The notes under the pieces were generated by a model that was not told the origin of the DNA, searched no databases, and saw only the letters and a program-made list of their open reading frames with translations. Of a DNA stretch of 46,212 nt, positions 16,311-26,899 are shown piece after piece. How positions within the stretch are numbered: position 1 is the stretch's first letter; every line of letters begins with the position of its first letter. This DNA is from Parashewanella hymeniacidonis (GTDB lineage Bacteria; Pseudomonadota; Gammaproteobacteria; Enterobacterales; Shewanellaceae): the NCBI RefSeq assembly GCF_016900895.1, contig NZ_JAFEUN010000024.1, positions 1 through 46,212 of the forward strand. The letters run 5' to 3'. A program made the translations under genes and the position numbers.

Positions 16311-17444
16311 ATGAGCGAAAAGACCGCATTGGTATTAGGTGGAGGTGGTGCTAGGGCGGCCTATCAAGTGGGTGTATTTAAAGCAATTGTTCAAAACTAT
16401 CCACGTAATCATAATATTCCGTTTGAAATTCTTTCCGGTTCATCAGCAGGTGCCATCAACGCCACTTCACTTGCCACACACGCTTCATGCTTTCATCTTG
16501 CAGTGAAAAAGCTGGAGTACGTTTGGGGTCACTTCACGACTGATAAAATTTACAAAAGCTCTATTACAGGAGTAACGAGTCACCTCATTAAAATGGCGTT
16601 AAAAGGGCTGCAAGCAAACAGTTATAATCCTAGCCCTGGAAGTTTATTCAATAATGATCCGTTGAGAGATTTACTCAATAGCGTGATGGATTTTAAGCGT
16701 ATTGATAGAAATATTGACCTAGGAGCACTTACCGCTTTAGCCATTGATGTGTCATGTTATAACGATTCTAAATCTATCACGTTTTTTCAGGCAAAACCCG
16801 AAATTGAAAATTGGAGCCGAGCTCGGAGAAAAGGAATTCGAGGACATTTATATACTCATCACTTACTCGCAAGTTCAGCCATTCCTCTGGCCTTTCCAAC
16901 GGTTCGATTACGAAGAAAATATTATGGCGATGGCTCGGTTCATCAGTTATCACCACTGTCTAGCCCCATTCACTTAGGGGCTAATAAGCTATTAGTGATT
17001 AATTTAGACAGCCATCTCAAGCATAAAGATAAACGATTAAAACATCACCCCACTACGGCGGCAATTGCTGGTCACCTTCTAGATACGATATTCTCAGATA
17101 CACTCAATAGCGATTTAGAGCGCTTACAGAGAATCAATAACACCATTAATTTGATTCCTGAATCTCAACGAGCCGAATACCCGCTTCGGAATATTGACAC
17201 TTTAGTTCTAAAGCCGAGTGAAGATTTAGGCGAAATTGCTGCTCAATACTACTCTCACATGCCTTTCGCTGTTCGTATGTTATTGAGAGGGTTTGGTGTG
17301 AATCAGTATTCAGAGTCTAGTGTGATTTCATACTTACTTTTTGAAAAAGCTTATACAAAAGCACTTATGGACTTAGGTTACAAAGATACTCTACCTAAGC
17401 TTAACGAAATTTATAAATTTCTTGGCAAAAATGAGCAAATTTAA
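16311..17444 (+). CDS. Patatin-like phospholipase family protein
   Basis: A 377-residue lipid acyl hydrolase of the patatin family. The oxyanion-hole loop GGGGARAAYQVG is at 10-21, the nucleophile elbow GSSAG gives catalytic Ser45, and the dyad aspartate is in YGDGSV (Asp207). These indicate an active serine-aspartate dyad releasing fatty acids from phospholipids or other lipids. No signal peptide is seen, so it is cytoplasmic unless secreted by a specialised system. AAGGAATAAGAGTA precedes the ATG. It is transcribed in the same direction as the USP-like gene 125 bases upstream and the GGDEF gene 93 bases downstream. Similar proteins are ordinary chromosomal genes in many gammaproteobacteria, so an effector role should not be assumed. 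Confidence 0.87.
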   Translation: MSEKTALVLGGGGARAAYQVGVFKAIVQNYPRNHNIPFEILSGSSAGAINATSLATHASCFHLAVKKLEYVWGHFTTDKIYKSSITGVTSHLIKMALKGLQANSYNPSPGSLFNNDPLRDLLNSVMDFKRIDRNIDLGALTALAIDVSCYNDSKSITFFQAKPEIENWSRARRKGIRGHLYTHHLLASSAIPLAFPTVRLRRKYYGDGSVHQLSPLSSPIHLGANKLLVINLDSHLKHKDKRLKHHPTTAAIAGHLLDTIFSDTLNSDLERLQRINNTINLIPESQRAEYPLRNIDTLVLKPSEDLGEIAAQYYSHMPFAVRMLLRGFGVNQYSESSVISYLLFEKAYTKALMDLGYKDTLPKLNEIYKFLGKNEQI

Positions 17445-17537
17445 ACCAACTAAAAGCTAACTCGTTAAAAGTTCTATCTTTTGGCACGCTACCTGCTGAT
17501 TGTTAACCAATAGTTATATTTTTGACCGGAGAAAAAG

Positions 17538-18416
17538 ATGGACTTTGGTTTAGCTAGAGATTATCAAACAGAGAGCATTAACTTCAGTTCAAGTACGGCG
17601 ATTGCAAGCAGTGAAGTTAAGCCAAATATTATTGCTGTTTTACAGTCTTTGCACGCAAGTCTTGACCCACGAACAGTATTTGCCTGTTACGGCAAACTAC
17701 TCGGCGATATTTTGCCGGTCATCGGTGTGCAACTTAAGCTTCCTCGTCATCACCTTATATGGGGTGTTGGCCAAGGATACGGTTCTAAACAGCATATTCA
17801 GATTGGCTTACAGTCGACAGAAATTCATTATCGATTCACTGATAAGCTCACGTCGAGTCAAGCTACACTTCTACAAAAAATTGAAGAGCTGCTGGTTCAG
17901 CCTCTGGACAATGCGATTCGTTATTCTGATATGTCAAAGCAAGCCATGTTTGATTCACTGACAAACCTCGGGAATCGTCGTTATTTTCAACAGATGCTGG
18001 AAGCAAATATTGCTCGAGTTAAACGTGGTTCAGACCAATTAAGCCTGATCGTATTAGATTTAGATAACTTTAAACAACTTAATGATAAATTTGGTCACCA
18101 GTTGGGCGACACAATTTTGACAGAGTTCGGGCAATTACTCCGTAATTCAATCAGGAATGCTGATCAGGCGTTTCGCGTTGGTGGTGATGAATTTACTATT
18201 CTAGTGCATGGTGATGAAGGTTCAGCAAAAACACTTTGCCAACGAGTTATTTTGCAGTTACCTCATAACCCACTGCTTTCTCAATTCAATGTAATGACGA
18301 GTATCGGAATTGCTGAATTCACAGAAGATTTGAATGCTAAGAGTATCTATGAACTCGCTGACAAAGCTATGTACAGTGCGAAAGCGCAGGGTGAAAGTTG
18401 TTTTAAAGTAGCGTAA
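17538..18416 (+). CDS. GGDEF diguanylate cyclase
   Basis: A 292-residue cyclase making cyclic di-GMP from two GTP. The N-terminal 125 residues are a soluble region without a recognised sensor motif. A short helix (LVQPLDNAIRYSDMSKQA) leads to the GGDEF domain, which starts at FDSLTNLGNRRYF. Active-site GGDEF is at 215-219, and the inhibitory site RNAD at 206-209 is five residues before it, so product feedback is expected. LDLDNFKQLNDKFGHQLGD and the final AMYSAKAQG are intact. ACCGGAG lies upstream of the ATG. Its last 14 bases overlap the convergent tilS gene. Confidence 0.93.
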   Translation: MDFGLARDYQTESINFSSSTAIASSEVKPNIIAVLQSLHASLDPRTVFACYGKLLGDILPVIGVQLKLPRHHLIWGVGQGYGSKQHIQIGLQSTEIHYRFTDKLTSSQATLLQKIEELLVQPLDNAIRYSDMSKQAMFDSLTNLGNRRYFQQMLEANIARVKRGSDQLSLIVLDLDNFKQLNDKFGHQLGDTILTEFGQLLRNSIRNADQAFRVGGDEFTILVHGDEGSAKTLCQRVILQLPHNPLLSQFNVMTSIGIAEFTEDLNAKSIYELADKAMYSAKAQGESCFKVA

Positions 18417-19761
18417 TCTTCAAAGATTGCTCAGCCGTTGAAATTGCGCTCTTTTCAATCCATAAATCAACTACAGCAACTAACTGCTCGTTATAATAAA
18501 TGAGTGGAACTCGATTTCTTTCCCATGTAGGCACTTCTAGCTCTTGCCACAATTTTTTTAACAGCCTAGGCTTATGACGAAAATCGGGATGACATAGCGT
18601 ACTTCCTGATGCGCCAAACTCAATTGTTACCACTTCATCTTCTTTAGGTAAGCGCAACCCTCTTTCAATATTACTCTCAATGTTCAATGAGAGTCTTCTT
18701 CCGTCATTCAACTCAATTTCATTTTTCGTATTAGAAAGCTCGATTTGAATATTTTCCAGCGGCATTAAATGCTTGTACTTCTCAGCAAAAACTCGATTTT
18801 TAAAGCGTCTTATCAGCAAATTAGAGAAGTGTAATTCAACTTTCGCATCAGGCTTCGCCAGTGTAAGTTGCTCAATAGCTTGATCAAGCTGAACTAAAGA
18901 AGGTGCTACCAGTTTATTGAGTTCAATGAACCCTCTTAGGATCTGCCTTTGCCAAGGCAATGATAATGTCTTGAAACGTTCTAAATTCAATACATGTTCA
19001 GCGTAAGGAGAAGATGAAATATGTTGCTGCAATTTTTCTTGTGTCACTTCATCAAGCAACATTTCTTGCTGTTGGCTCAACAACGCACTTCGGCTAGCCG
19101 TTTCTGCAATGGCAGGCCAGCGGCCCTTTAATTGAGGAATGATAACTTGTCGTAAAAAGTTACGATCAAACTGAGTATCTTGATTACTTTCATCTTCAAT
19201 GTGAAGTAATTGATGTCGCTGAGCAAACTCAATTACTTCATCTTTTGAGTAGCCAAGTAAGGGTCTTACTTGCCAACCGTTGCCATTGAAATATTGAGCT
19301 TGAGCCATTCCACCGACACCTTTCGGCCCTTGCCCGCGTTTCAACGCTAATAGTAAAGTTTCTAATTGGTCGTCTTGATGATGTGCGGTGAGTAACACAT
19401 TACTGCTGGCGCTCATCTCTTCAATAAACGCTTGATAACGGACCTTTCGAGCTTCAGCTTCAAGGCTTAAACGCACACCTTGTTTAACGTCAACATGCTT
19501 AGTAATAAACGGTAAATGATACTTTTTGGCTTGTTGCTGACAGTGGTTTTGCCACTCATCAGCATTGGCACTCAAACCATGGTGAACATAAACCAACTTC
19601 ACATTTAACGTTGGCTTTTGTTTAACATACTCACTTAGGACAAAAGCTAACACTTCAGAATCTACACCACCACTGTATCCTAAGACTACCCCTCTTGAGC
19701 CAGAGTTAGGCAAGCTATTAAGCAAGCTATCAAGCTCATCAATCAGCAGGGGGAGTTCCAT
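18403..19761 (-). CDS. tilS: tRNA(Ile)-lysidine synthase
   Basis: Converts C34 of the tRNA-Ile CAU anticodon to lysidine using ATP and lysine, so that AUA is read as Ile. The 452 residues carry the PP-loop SGGVDS at 30-35, then YVHHGLSANADEWQNHCQ, LLTAHHQDDQLETLLL and the substrate-specific RQVIIPQLKGRWP. The TilS central and C-terminal domains end in VPLIYYNEQLVAVVDLWIEKS. The ATG overlaps the dnaE stop by one base (TAATG), so it is translationally coupled to dnaE. In most relatives accA separates the two genes. The 3' end overlaps the convergent GGDEF gene by 14 bases. Confidence 0.95.
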   Translation of the reverse strand: MELPLLIDELDSLLNSLPNSGSRGVVLGYSGGVDSEVLAFVLSEYVKQKPTLNVKLVYVHHGLSANADEWQNHCQQQAKKYHLPFITKHVDVKQGVRLSLEAEARKVRYQAFIEEMSASSNVLLTAHHQDDQLETLLLALKRGQGPKGVGGMAQAQYFNGNGWQVRPLLGYSKDEVIEFAQRHQLLHIEDESNQDTQFDRNFLRQVIIPQLKGRWPAIAETASRSALLSQQQEMLLDEVTQEKLQQHISSSPYAEHVLNLERFKTLSLPWQRQILRGFIELNKLVAPSLVQLDQAIEQLTLAKPDAKVELHFSNLLIRRFKNRVFAEKYKHLMPLENIQIELSNTKNEIELNDGRRLSLNIESNIERGLRLPKEDEVVTIEFGASGSTLCHPDFRHKPRLLKKLWQELEVPTWERNRVPLIYYNEQLVAVVDLWIEKSAISTAEQSLKITLL

Positions 19762-22700
19762 TAAAACATAATCCTTACTTTGTCTGGACCAATCATAGTT
19801 TCCAACGAAAGCATTAGCTCATCGCTTGGATTAACCCGCCACTGTTCACCCAACTCAAGTTGTCCTTTTGCACCCGCTTGCTTGTAGTTAACCACAACAG
19901 GTACTTTACCCTCTGTCGTCCATTCTGAGAGTGTGTTTTGGAAAGACTCTAATAATTTAGGTGTAGCTTGTGTATTATCTAAATCAACTTCAACGTATTT
20001 CGCAAAGTGGCTTCGAGCTTCACTGATATCAATCACATTTCTGGCTGTCATTCTGTTACCGCCAGAAAAGTCATCGACACTCACCTCTCCTTCACATATG
20101 AGAATACGATCTTTTTCGATGAGGTGATTAAACTTCTCAAACGCTTCAGTAAAGAACATAATCTCTAAACGACCACTTTTATCGTCAAGCGTCACTAAGC
20201 CCATTTTTGAACCACGCTTAGTTATCATCACACGACTTGCGATGACCAACCCTGCAACTTTGGTTGTTTTACCTCTTCCAGTTGGGTGAGCATCTTTCAA
20301 GCGACCATTAGTGTACTGCTTTAACTCTTTTAAATACTGGTTGATAGGATGACCAGTAAGGTATAAACCCAAGGTATCTCGTTCACCTTCAAGCCAAATT
20401 TTTTCAGGGAAAGGCGTACACTCAACAAATTGCTGTTTTACATCATCAGGTTCAGTATTGAGCAACCCAAACATATCGTGTTGCCCTGTAGCTTCAGCCT
20501 TTGCATGTTGATCCGCTGCTTTTATTGCTTCAGATAATGTTTCCATCATCGACGCACGATGAGGGCCCAACTTATCCAGAGCACCAGCGAAAATGAGTTT
20601 CTCAATTACTCGGCGATTCAACTTTTTAAGATCCACACGAGCACAAAAGTCAAATAAGTCTTTGAATGCCCCACCTTTTTCTCGCGCATCGATAATCGAC
20701 TCAACAGGCCCTTCACCCACACCTTTAATTGCACCGATGCCATAAACGATATTAGACTCTTCATCTACGGTGAATTGATACAGACCTTTATTGACGTCAG
20801 GCGGCAATAACGGCAAATTCATACGGTCGCATTCATCAACGAGGGTAACAATTTTATCGGTGTTATCCATATCCGCCGACATTACGGCTGCCATGAACTC
20901 TGATGGATAATGCGTTTTCAACCATAAGGTTTGATACGAAACAAGCGCATACGCAGCTGAGTGAGATTTGTTAAAACCGTAACCTGCGAATTTCTCTACC
21001 AAGTCAAAAATTTTCATGGACAGCTCACCGTCCACGCCATTGTTGATTGCACCTTCTTCAAAAATGCTTCTTTGTTTGGCCATTTCTTCTGGCTTTTTCT
21101 TACCCATCGCACGACGCAACATATCGGCGCCACCAAGGGTGTATCCTGCCAACACCTGCGCAATCTGCATCACCTGCTCTTGGTACAAAATAATACCGTA
21201 AGTCGGTTCAAGTAAGGTTTTTAACGATTCATGCTGCCATTGCTGATCTGGGTATGAGACTTCCTCACGACCGTGCTTACGTTCAATAAAGTTATCAACC
21301 ATGCCTGATTGCAACGGCCCCGGGCGGAACAGTGCAACGAGTGCAATCATATCTTCAAAGCAATCAGGTTGCAGACGCTTAATCAGATCTTTCATACCAC
21401 GAGATTCTAACTGAAACACAGCTGTCGTTTCATAACGTTGCAATAATGCGAATGACTTAGAATCATCCAACGGAATCGACTCAATATGAATATCAGGTAA
21501 ACCCTTTTTCCTCTGAGTCGCATTTACCATCTGTAATGCCCAGTCGATAATGGTTAATGTTCGAAGTCCTAAGAAATCGAATTTGACCAATCCTGCTGTT
21601 TCCACATCGTTCTTATCAAACTGAGTGACAGGATTTTTACCTTCAGAGTCACAGTAAAGCGGTGCAAAGTCAGTGATCTTAGTTGGTGCAATTACAACAC
21701 CACCCGCATGTTTACCCGCATTACGAGTTACCCCCTCAAGAATACGGCACATATCGATAAGGTCACGAACCTCTTCGTCGGCATCATACGCTTCTGGTAG
21801 GCTTGGCTCTGCTTCAAACGCTTTCGCCAAAGTCATTCCTGGCTCGGCCGGCACCATTTTAGAAATTCTGTCGACAAACCCATAAGGGTGACCAAGCACA
21901 CGCCCGACATCACGAATTACCGCTTTTGCAGCCATGGTACCGAAGGTAATGATTTGCGATACCGCATCACGGCCATAGAGTTCAGCAACGTGATCAATCA
22001 CTTCATCTCGTCTATCCATACAGAAATCGACATCGAAATCGGGCATGGATACACGTTCTGGATTTAAGAAACGTTCGAATAACAAGTCGAACTCAAGTGG
22101 ATCAAGGTCGGTAATCTTTAGCGCATAAGCCACCAATGAACCTGCACCAGAACCACGACCGGGGCCAACGGGGATAGCATTATCTTTACCCCATTGGATA
22201 AATTCCATCACGATAAGGAAATAACCGGGGAACCCCATTTGGTTGATAACATTCAGCTCAATATCCAAACGCTCATCGTATTCTTTGCGCTTTTCGGCTC
22301 TTTCTGCTTCATCTGGGAATAGAAACTCTAAACGTTCTTGCAATCCTTTTTCTGATACATCAACCAAAAAGTCTTCAATTGACATATCGCCAGTTGGATA
22401 ATCTGGTAAGAAGTACTCACCTAATCGAACCGTAACATTACATCGTTTCGCAATTTCGACCGAGTTCTGTAATGCTTCTGGAATGTCAGCAAATAGCTCG
22501 CACATTTCTTCTTCTGTGCGTAAATATTGTTGTTCACTATAATTTTTCGGACGGCGAGGATCGCCAAGCGTAAAACCATCATGAATGGCAACTCGAATTT
22601 CATGTGCATCGAAGTCTTCAGGTTTAAGGAATACCACTTGGTTTGTAGCAACAACAGGCAAGTCGACTTGTGCAGCTAACTCAATTGCGGCATGAAGGTA

Positions 22701-23237
22701 ACGTTCTTCATCAGCACGTCCAGTTCTTAACAGCTCTAAAAAATATCTATCAGGAAAATGCTGCTTATAAAAATCAGCTAATGCATTCGCTTCCGCAAAG
22801 TTGCCTTTAAGCAAAGCTCGGCCAACATCACCATCTTTGCCACCTGAAAGTAAAATAATACCCTTGTTAAATTCTACTAACCACTCCTGATCTATGACTG
22901 TTTTGCCCTGAAATTCACCTCTTAAATAGGCTTGACTGATCAACTGAGTAAGATTCTGATAACCATCGTTATCTGAAGCAATCACTGTTAATGCGCATAA
23001 TTCATCAACATCAGGAACGGTCATCCAAAAATCAGCGCCAATGATTGGTTTAATTCCAGCACCATGACAGCCACCATAGTATTTCACTAGACCACATAAA
23101 TTATTTTGATCAGTGAGTGCTACCGCTGCCATACCTAGCTCATCAACTCTTGAAAGAATCGGCTTAACTTTCGCTAAACCATCTGACATGGAATAGTCAC
23201 TGTGGACACGTAAATGGACAAAACGGGGATCGGACAT
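19761..23237 (-). CDS. dnaE: DNA polymerase III subunit alpha
   Basis: Catalytic subunit of the replicative polymerase, about 1158 residues (E. coli 1160). An N-terminal PHP domain starts at [18 protein letters not shown]. The palm contains [16 protein letters not shown] and the catalytic [15 protein letters not shown] (Asp400 and Asp402). The fingers contain [12 protein letters not shown] and [19 protein letters not shown] tandem helix-hairpin-helix region follows, then the clamp-binding segment GQHDMFGLL and an OB fold near [18 protein letters not shown] chose the ATG at 23237 because the conserved [10 protein letters not shown] follows; the open frame reaches 23306. Upstream it is separated from rnhB by a divergent foreign-looking gene. 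Confidence 0.97.
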   Translation of the reverse strand: MSDPRFVHLRVHSDYSMSDGLAKVKPILSRVDELGMAAVALTDQNNLCGLVKYYGGCHGAGIKPIIGADFWMTVPDVDELCALTVIASDNDGYQNLTQLISQAYLRGEFQGKTVIDQEWLVEFNKGIILLSGGKDGDVGRALLKGNFAEANALADFYKQHFPDRYFLELLRTGRADEERYLHAAIELAAQVDLPVVATNQVVFLKPEDFDAHEIRVAIHDGFTLGDPRRPKNYSEQQYLRTEEEMCELFADIPEALQNSVEIAKRCNVTVRLGEYFLPDYPTGDMSIEDFLVDVSEKGLQERLEFLFPDEAERAEKRKEYDERLDIELNVINQMGFPGYFLIVMEFIQWGKDNAIPVGPGRGSGAGSLVAYALKITDLDPLEFDLLFERFLNPERVSMPDFDVDFCMDRRDEVIDHVAELYGRDAVSQIITFGTMAAKAVIRDVGRVLGHPYGFVDRISKMVPAEPGMTLAKAFEAEPSLPEAYDADEEVRDLIDMCRILEGVTRNAGKHAGGVVIAPTKITDFAPLYCDSEGKNPVTQFDKNDVETAGLVKFDFLGLRTLTIIDWALQMVNATQRKKGLPDIHIESIPLDDSKSFALLQRYETTAVFQLESRGMKDLIKRLQPDCFEDMIALVALFRPGPLQSGMVDNFIERKHGREEVSYPDQQWQHESLKTLLEPTYGIILYQEQVMQIAQVLAGYTLGGADMLRRAMGKKKPEEMAKQRSIFEEGAINNGVDGELSMKIFDLVEKFAGYGFNKSHSAAYALVSYQTLWLKTHYPSEFMAAVMSADMDNTDKIVTLVDECDRMNLPLLPPDVNKGLYQFTVDEESNIVYGIGAIKGVGEGPVESIIDAREKGGAFKDLFDFCARVDLKKLNRRVIEKLIFAGALDKLGPHRASMMETLSEAIKAADQHAKAEATGQHDMFGLLNTEPDDVKQQFVECTPFPEKIWLEGERDTLGLYLTGHPINQYLKELKQYTNGRLKDAHPTGRGKTTKVAGLVIASRVMITKRGSKMGLVTLDDKSGRLEIMFFTEAFEKFNHLIEKDRILICEGEVSVDDFSGGNRMTARNVIDISEARSHFAKYVEVDLDNTQATPKLLESFQNTLSEWTTEGKVPVVVNYKQAGAKGQLELGEQWRVNPSDELMLSLETMIGPDKVRIMF

Positions 23238-23432
23238 ATATTTTGTTGTGATTATTCGATTAGTAACTAGAAAGTCTAGTATATTCTTGCATGAAACAAA
23301 TGTCACAAATCCTTTTTATCAATTGCCAAATAAATTAGAGGTTAACTTAAGATTAAACATTTTTATCATTATCATAATTTACAACTTTTAGTTATATATT
23401 TAAAAGAACATATTTAAGTTTAGGGTAAAGAA

Positions 23433-24950
23433 ATGGCTTCGGTTTACTCTAGTTCTATCTACCCATCACCCTATTCTGTACTGCAAGCAGACTCACCCCC
23501 AGAATTATCTAATGTTGCTAATTCAATTTGCCACAGTACAAATTTAGAACGAGCATTTACTGAAGAAAGGTTTGCAAATTTAACTCGACATGCAAAAGGC
23601 GTAGATGAGTTAAAAGCTGAGCTTTTAACCTTGCACACACAAGATATTGAAATGTGTTTTCGAGCTATTTTACAGCAGGATTATAACGATCCAATTTTCA
23701 AACAAGAGAGTGCTGGGTCGCTACTAATTTATTTGTATGCGACGGGTGAGATAGATAAAAATCAATACACAGATTTCGCTTATTTAACTAACTTTTACGG
23801 ACAATTTAATGATCATGCAGTGAAAGAAGATGAAGTCTTTGACTGTAGTATTGTAGAAGTCATAGATTTAAACTCTCTTGAATATCAAAGTGTCAAACAA
23901 GAATTACTCGAGCATGAATCACTTGCAGAAGAAAGTACGGGTGTGACAGGCTTAGACTATGCTCGATATTTTCGAGATCACCCCAACAAACCATGCTTTG
24001 TCATGAGAGCTAAGTTCACAGAAAAACAAAAAGATGAAGTTTCATCACATAATGGCAGAGTAGATAAATTATCAAGAAAACCTTTATATTGGTTTAACTA
24101 CTCTTGTCAAGTAAAAATTGCACCGTGTTACTATGACAGTAAATCTTCAACTGTATTTTTCCCTACATTCCGAGCCCAAACCGAAATTTCTGAAAAGGAC
24201 GAACATAAGGTAAACTTTGAACCTTTTTTAGGAACAACTTCTGCTGATGATTTAGCATCTTACCGGAAGAAACATAGCCACCCGCTTGCTATTTATCATC
24301 GAAAAATCCAAAACAACTTTTCTTTTCCACATGGTTCATTTGCATCAAAATTTTATGCTGCTATGCACGACTGTGGGCATATTATTATTCTGAATAAAAT
24401 ACCTGATAAATATAAAGACTTTTTCCTAGAATTTGATGAAATAATCATGGATTATCTTCAATTGCTTCTCAATGGAAAAACTTTCAACTTCGATCCCTAC
24501 TGTCAAAAAGCATTGCAAATCCTCATTGATAAATCTGACGGAAAAATTCAAATACCAATAGAACCTACTCAAGAGCAGATTAAACAAGAATATGAGCTAC
24601 TGCTAGGGTATGAAACAAAACATTTTCGACCGTTTCTCGATCAAGCTATGAGCAAAATTGAAAAAACCAGTAAGAAAGGGTTTATTGCAGTTGAAATTTA
24701 TAATGCCCTACATGGTGCCAAGCCCTGGCTTTCTGCTTTAACTTTAAATTATGTGATGTATAGATTTTCGGAGCAAAGCGAAACAAACTTTAAGATTTTG
24801 AAAGAATCTTTACTAATTTTAAGCGAACGATTACCAGAAATAGATACAGAAGAAAAATTAAGTAATGCCTATTGGCACTTTGTAAAGTATTGGCATGTTA
24901 CCCCGCAGCCTAGCAAAGAGCCTAAACCATTAACCAAAATAAAGTCTTAA
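23433..24950 (+). CDS. Hypothetical protein, orphan inserted between rnhB and dnaE
   Basis: I do not recognise this 505-residue protein. It has no signal peptide or membrane segment. The first 35 residues are rich in Ser, Pro and Tyr, a composition seen in secreted effectors but not diagnostic. The most conserved-looking stretch is HPLAIYHRKIQNNFSFPHGSF followed by FYAAMHDCGHIIIL (residues 311-316 are MHDCGH), a possible HD-type or other metal site. The C-terminal third is helical and charged. It runs against the surrounding minus-strand cluster, starts behind a very AT-rich 126-base gap (GGGTAAAG before the ATG), and ends 26 bases from the rnhB stop. The position suggests insertion of a mobile or lineage-specific gene. 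Confidence 0.75.
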   Translation: MASVYSSSIYPSPYSVLQADSPPELSNVANSICHSTNLERAFTEERFANLTRHAKGVDELKAELLTLHTQDIEMCFRAILQQDYNDPIFKQESAGSLLIYLYATGEIDKNQYTDFAYLTNFYGQFNDHAVKEDEVFDCSIVEVIDLNSLEYQSVKQELLEHESLAEESTGVTGLDYARYFRDHPNKPCFVMRAKFTEKQKDEVSSHNGRVDKLSRKPLYWFNYSCQVKIAPCYYDSKSSTVFFPTFRAQTEISEKDEHKVNFEPFLGTTSADDLASYRKKHSHPLAIYHRKIQNNFSFPHGSFASKFYAAMHDCGHIIILNKIPDKYKDFFLEFDEIIMDYLQLLLNGKTFNFDPYCQKALQILIDKSDGKIQIPIEPTQEQIKQEYELLLGYETKHFRPFLDQAMSKIEKTSKKGFIAVEIYNALHGAKPWLSALTLNYVMYRFSEQSETNFKILKESLLILSERLPEIDTEEKLSNAYWHFVKYWHVTPQPSKEPKPLTKIKS

Positions 24951-24976
24951 TCAAAAGATACCCTGGCCACTATTCG

Positions 24977-25585
24977 TCAGAGTAATCCTCTCACTGGCTT
25001 AAAACTTTTACGATGCTCAGGTAAAATTCCATGCTCTTCCAGTGCAGCCATATGAGCTTTTGTAGGGTACCCCTTATGCTTTGCAAATCCATATTGTGGA
25101 TGTTTTGCATCAAGCTCTATCATTTCTTTGTCTCGTACCACTTTGGCAACAATCGATGCAGCGCTTATGGCATCAATCAGACCGTCACCTTTAACGATAG
25201 CATGAGCTATTATTGTGAAGTCAGGTGTACGGTTACCATCAATAAGTATTGAATCAGGTTGAATATTTAACCCAGCGACAGCACGTTGCATTGCTGTCAT
25301 TGTCGCTTGTAAAATATTCAGCTCATCAATTTCTTCAGGGGAACATCGACCAACATTTACTGCAAGTGCTTTTTCCATTATTTGCTCATAAAGCGCATCA
25401 CGTTTTTTTTCTGATAGCTTTTTAGAGTCATTAAGTCCTGAGATTGGATTTGTTGAATCAAGTATAACCGCAGCAGTAACGACATCGCCAACTAATGGAC
25501 CACGACCAACTTCATCAACACCAGCGTGCAAACTTTGAGTTAACTCAGCAACTTGCTCTTCAGTAATATTTTTAAATACAGTCAT
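24977..25585 (-). CDS. rnhB: Ribonuclease HII
   Basis: Cleaves the RNA strand of RNA-DNA hybrids and removes single ribonucleotides from DNA. The 202 residues show the motif [16 protein letters not shown] with Asp24 and Glu25. Asp116 (ILIDGN) and Asp134 (VKGDGL) complete the four-carboxylate metal site at the same spacing as in E. coli RNase [18 protein letters not shown] and the C-terminal [21 protein letters not shown] are typical. It lies 13 bases after lpxB and is the last gene of the lipid A block before the inserted plus-strand gene. Confidence 0.96.
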   Translation of the reverse strand: MTVFKNITEEQVAELTQSLHAGVDEVGRGPLVGDVVTAAVILDSTNPISGLNDSKKLSEKKRDALYEQIMEKALAVNVGRCSPEEIDELNILQATMTAMQRAVAGLNIQPDSILIDGNRTPDFTIIAHAIVKGDGLIDAISAASIVAKVVRDKEMIELDAKHPQYGFAKHKGYPTKAHMAALEEHGILPEHRKSFKPVRGLL

Positions 25586-25598
25586 AATTCTTTCCCAA

Positions 25599-26750
25599 TT
25601 AACGCTTTGTCTCGATTAGCGCAGTAACAGCATCGGCTGCTCTTTCACTGGCATTGCAGGCCAATGAAAGATGAATATCGATAAATACTTGCCTTAAAGG
25701 TTCAAAATCACCATCAAGTTGCTTGGATACTGATTCAACAATTTTATCTACCGTACAATCAGCTTGAATCAGTTCATCAATCACTTTTTTATCTGCAAGT
25801 AGGTTAGGCAGAGAGTAATGATCAATTTGCATCATACGTTTAGCAATTTGATAAGTAATAGGACTGACTCGATAAGCGACAACCATAGGACGCTTGACTA
25901 ATGCTGCTTCAAGCGTCGCTGTACCAGAAGCTAATAAGATACAGTCTGCAGCGGCCATAACTTCTCTTGAATGACCAAGTACAATATGTATTTCTAGATC
26001 AGGAGCATGTTGTTTCAGCGCTTCAACAAGTTGATGTTCACGCTTTTCATTCACAACAGGCGAAATGAACTTTAAATCTGGATATTTCTTTTTAAGCGCC
26101 ACTGCTGACTTTACAAATGGCTCAGCAAGTTGTTTTAATTCACCACCACGAGAGCCCGGTAAAATAGCTAGGTACTCAGAACTAGGATCTAAGTTTAGAG
26201 TTCTTCTCGCTTCAAGCTTATCGCTTTCAAGAGGAATATCATCGGCTAATGTATGACCTACAAAAGTGCAGGGTACATCATGTTTGTCATAGAATGCTTT
26301 TTCAAATGGTAGAAGTGATAACACCATATCCGTTGCTGCTGCAATTTTAAAAATCCGCTTTGGCCGCCATGCCCACACTGAAGGACTGACATAGTGCACA
26401 GTCTTGATGCCTTTTTGTTTTAGGCGGAGTTCTAAACCAATATTAAAATCAGGTGCATCGATACCAATAAAACAATCTGGTTGAATATCCGTAATTTTTT
26501 CAATCAAGGTTTTACGTACTTTAAGTAATCGTGGCAAGCGTGAAAGCACTTCAACAATGCCCATCACTGCCAATTCTTCCATTGAGAATAAAGACTCAAA
26601 TCCTAGAGCTTTCATTCTCGGGCCACCTATTCCCACAAAACGAGCGTTAGGGTATCTTCCTTTCAAAGATTTAACGAGGCCTTCACCTAGAATATCACCT
26701 GAAATTTCACCGACGACGATAGCAAAAATTGGATTCGATACTTGAGTCAT
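25599..26750 (-). CDS. lpxB: Lipid-A-disaccharide synthase
   Basis: Peripheral inner-membrane glycosyltransferase (GT19) joining UDP-2,3-diacylglucosamine and lipid X into the lipid A disaccharide. The 383 residues compare with 382 in E. coli. It opens [18 protein letters not shown] (family GE.SGD.LG), followed by [29 protein letters not shown] and [15 protein letters not shown]. The UDP-sugar site region [17 protein letters not shown] and [12 protein letters not shown]...PMVVAYR complete the enzyme. A terminator-like hairpin lies between lpxA and this gene, so it may have its own promoter in the 149-base gap. Confidence 0.96.
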   Translation of the reverse strand: MTQVSNPIFAIVVGEISGDILGEGLVKSLKGRYPNARFVGIGGPRMKALGFESLFSMEELAVMGIVEVLSRLPRLLKVRKTLIEKITDIQPDCFIGIDAPDFNIGLELRLKQKGIKTVHYVSPSVWAWRPKRIFKIAAATDMVLSLLPFEKAFYDKHDVPCTFVGHTLADDIPLESDKLEARRTLNLDPSSEYLAILPGSRGGELKQLAEPFVKSAVALKKKYPDLKFISPVVNEKREHQLVEALKQHAPDLEIHIVLGHSREVMAAADCILLASGTATLEAALVKRPMVVAYRVSPITYQIAKRMMQIDHYSLPNLLADKKVIDELIQADCTVDKIVESVSKQLDGDFEPLRQVFIDIHLSLACNASERAADAVTALIETKR

Positions 26751-26857
26751 AATTCCATTCTTTTATGAGCAAAAAATAAAACATTAATTCTACGAAATAA
26801 CTTAACCTGCAAACATTGAGGTTTGCTTTTTTTCGCAAAAAATAACAGCAGAGCAAC

Positions 26858-26881
26858 AAAAAAGGCCTCACACTGAGGCCT
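26858..26881 (-). terminator. Rho-independent terminator between lpxA and lpxB
   Basis: AGGCCTCA (26863-26870) and TGAGGCCT (26874-26881) form a perfect 8-bp stem with a 3-base loop. On the minus strand it is followed by six T. It begins about 20 bases after the lpxA stop. Confidence 0.85.
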
Positions 26882-26899
26882 CTAATATTAGGTAATATC

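Noticed and set aside
16311-17444. Patatin-like protein as a toxin working with the USP-like protein
   Set aside because: Similar proteins are common single chromosomal genes in gammaproteobacteria, and adjacency alone is not enough to call a two-gene system.
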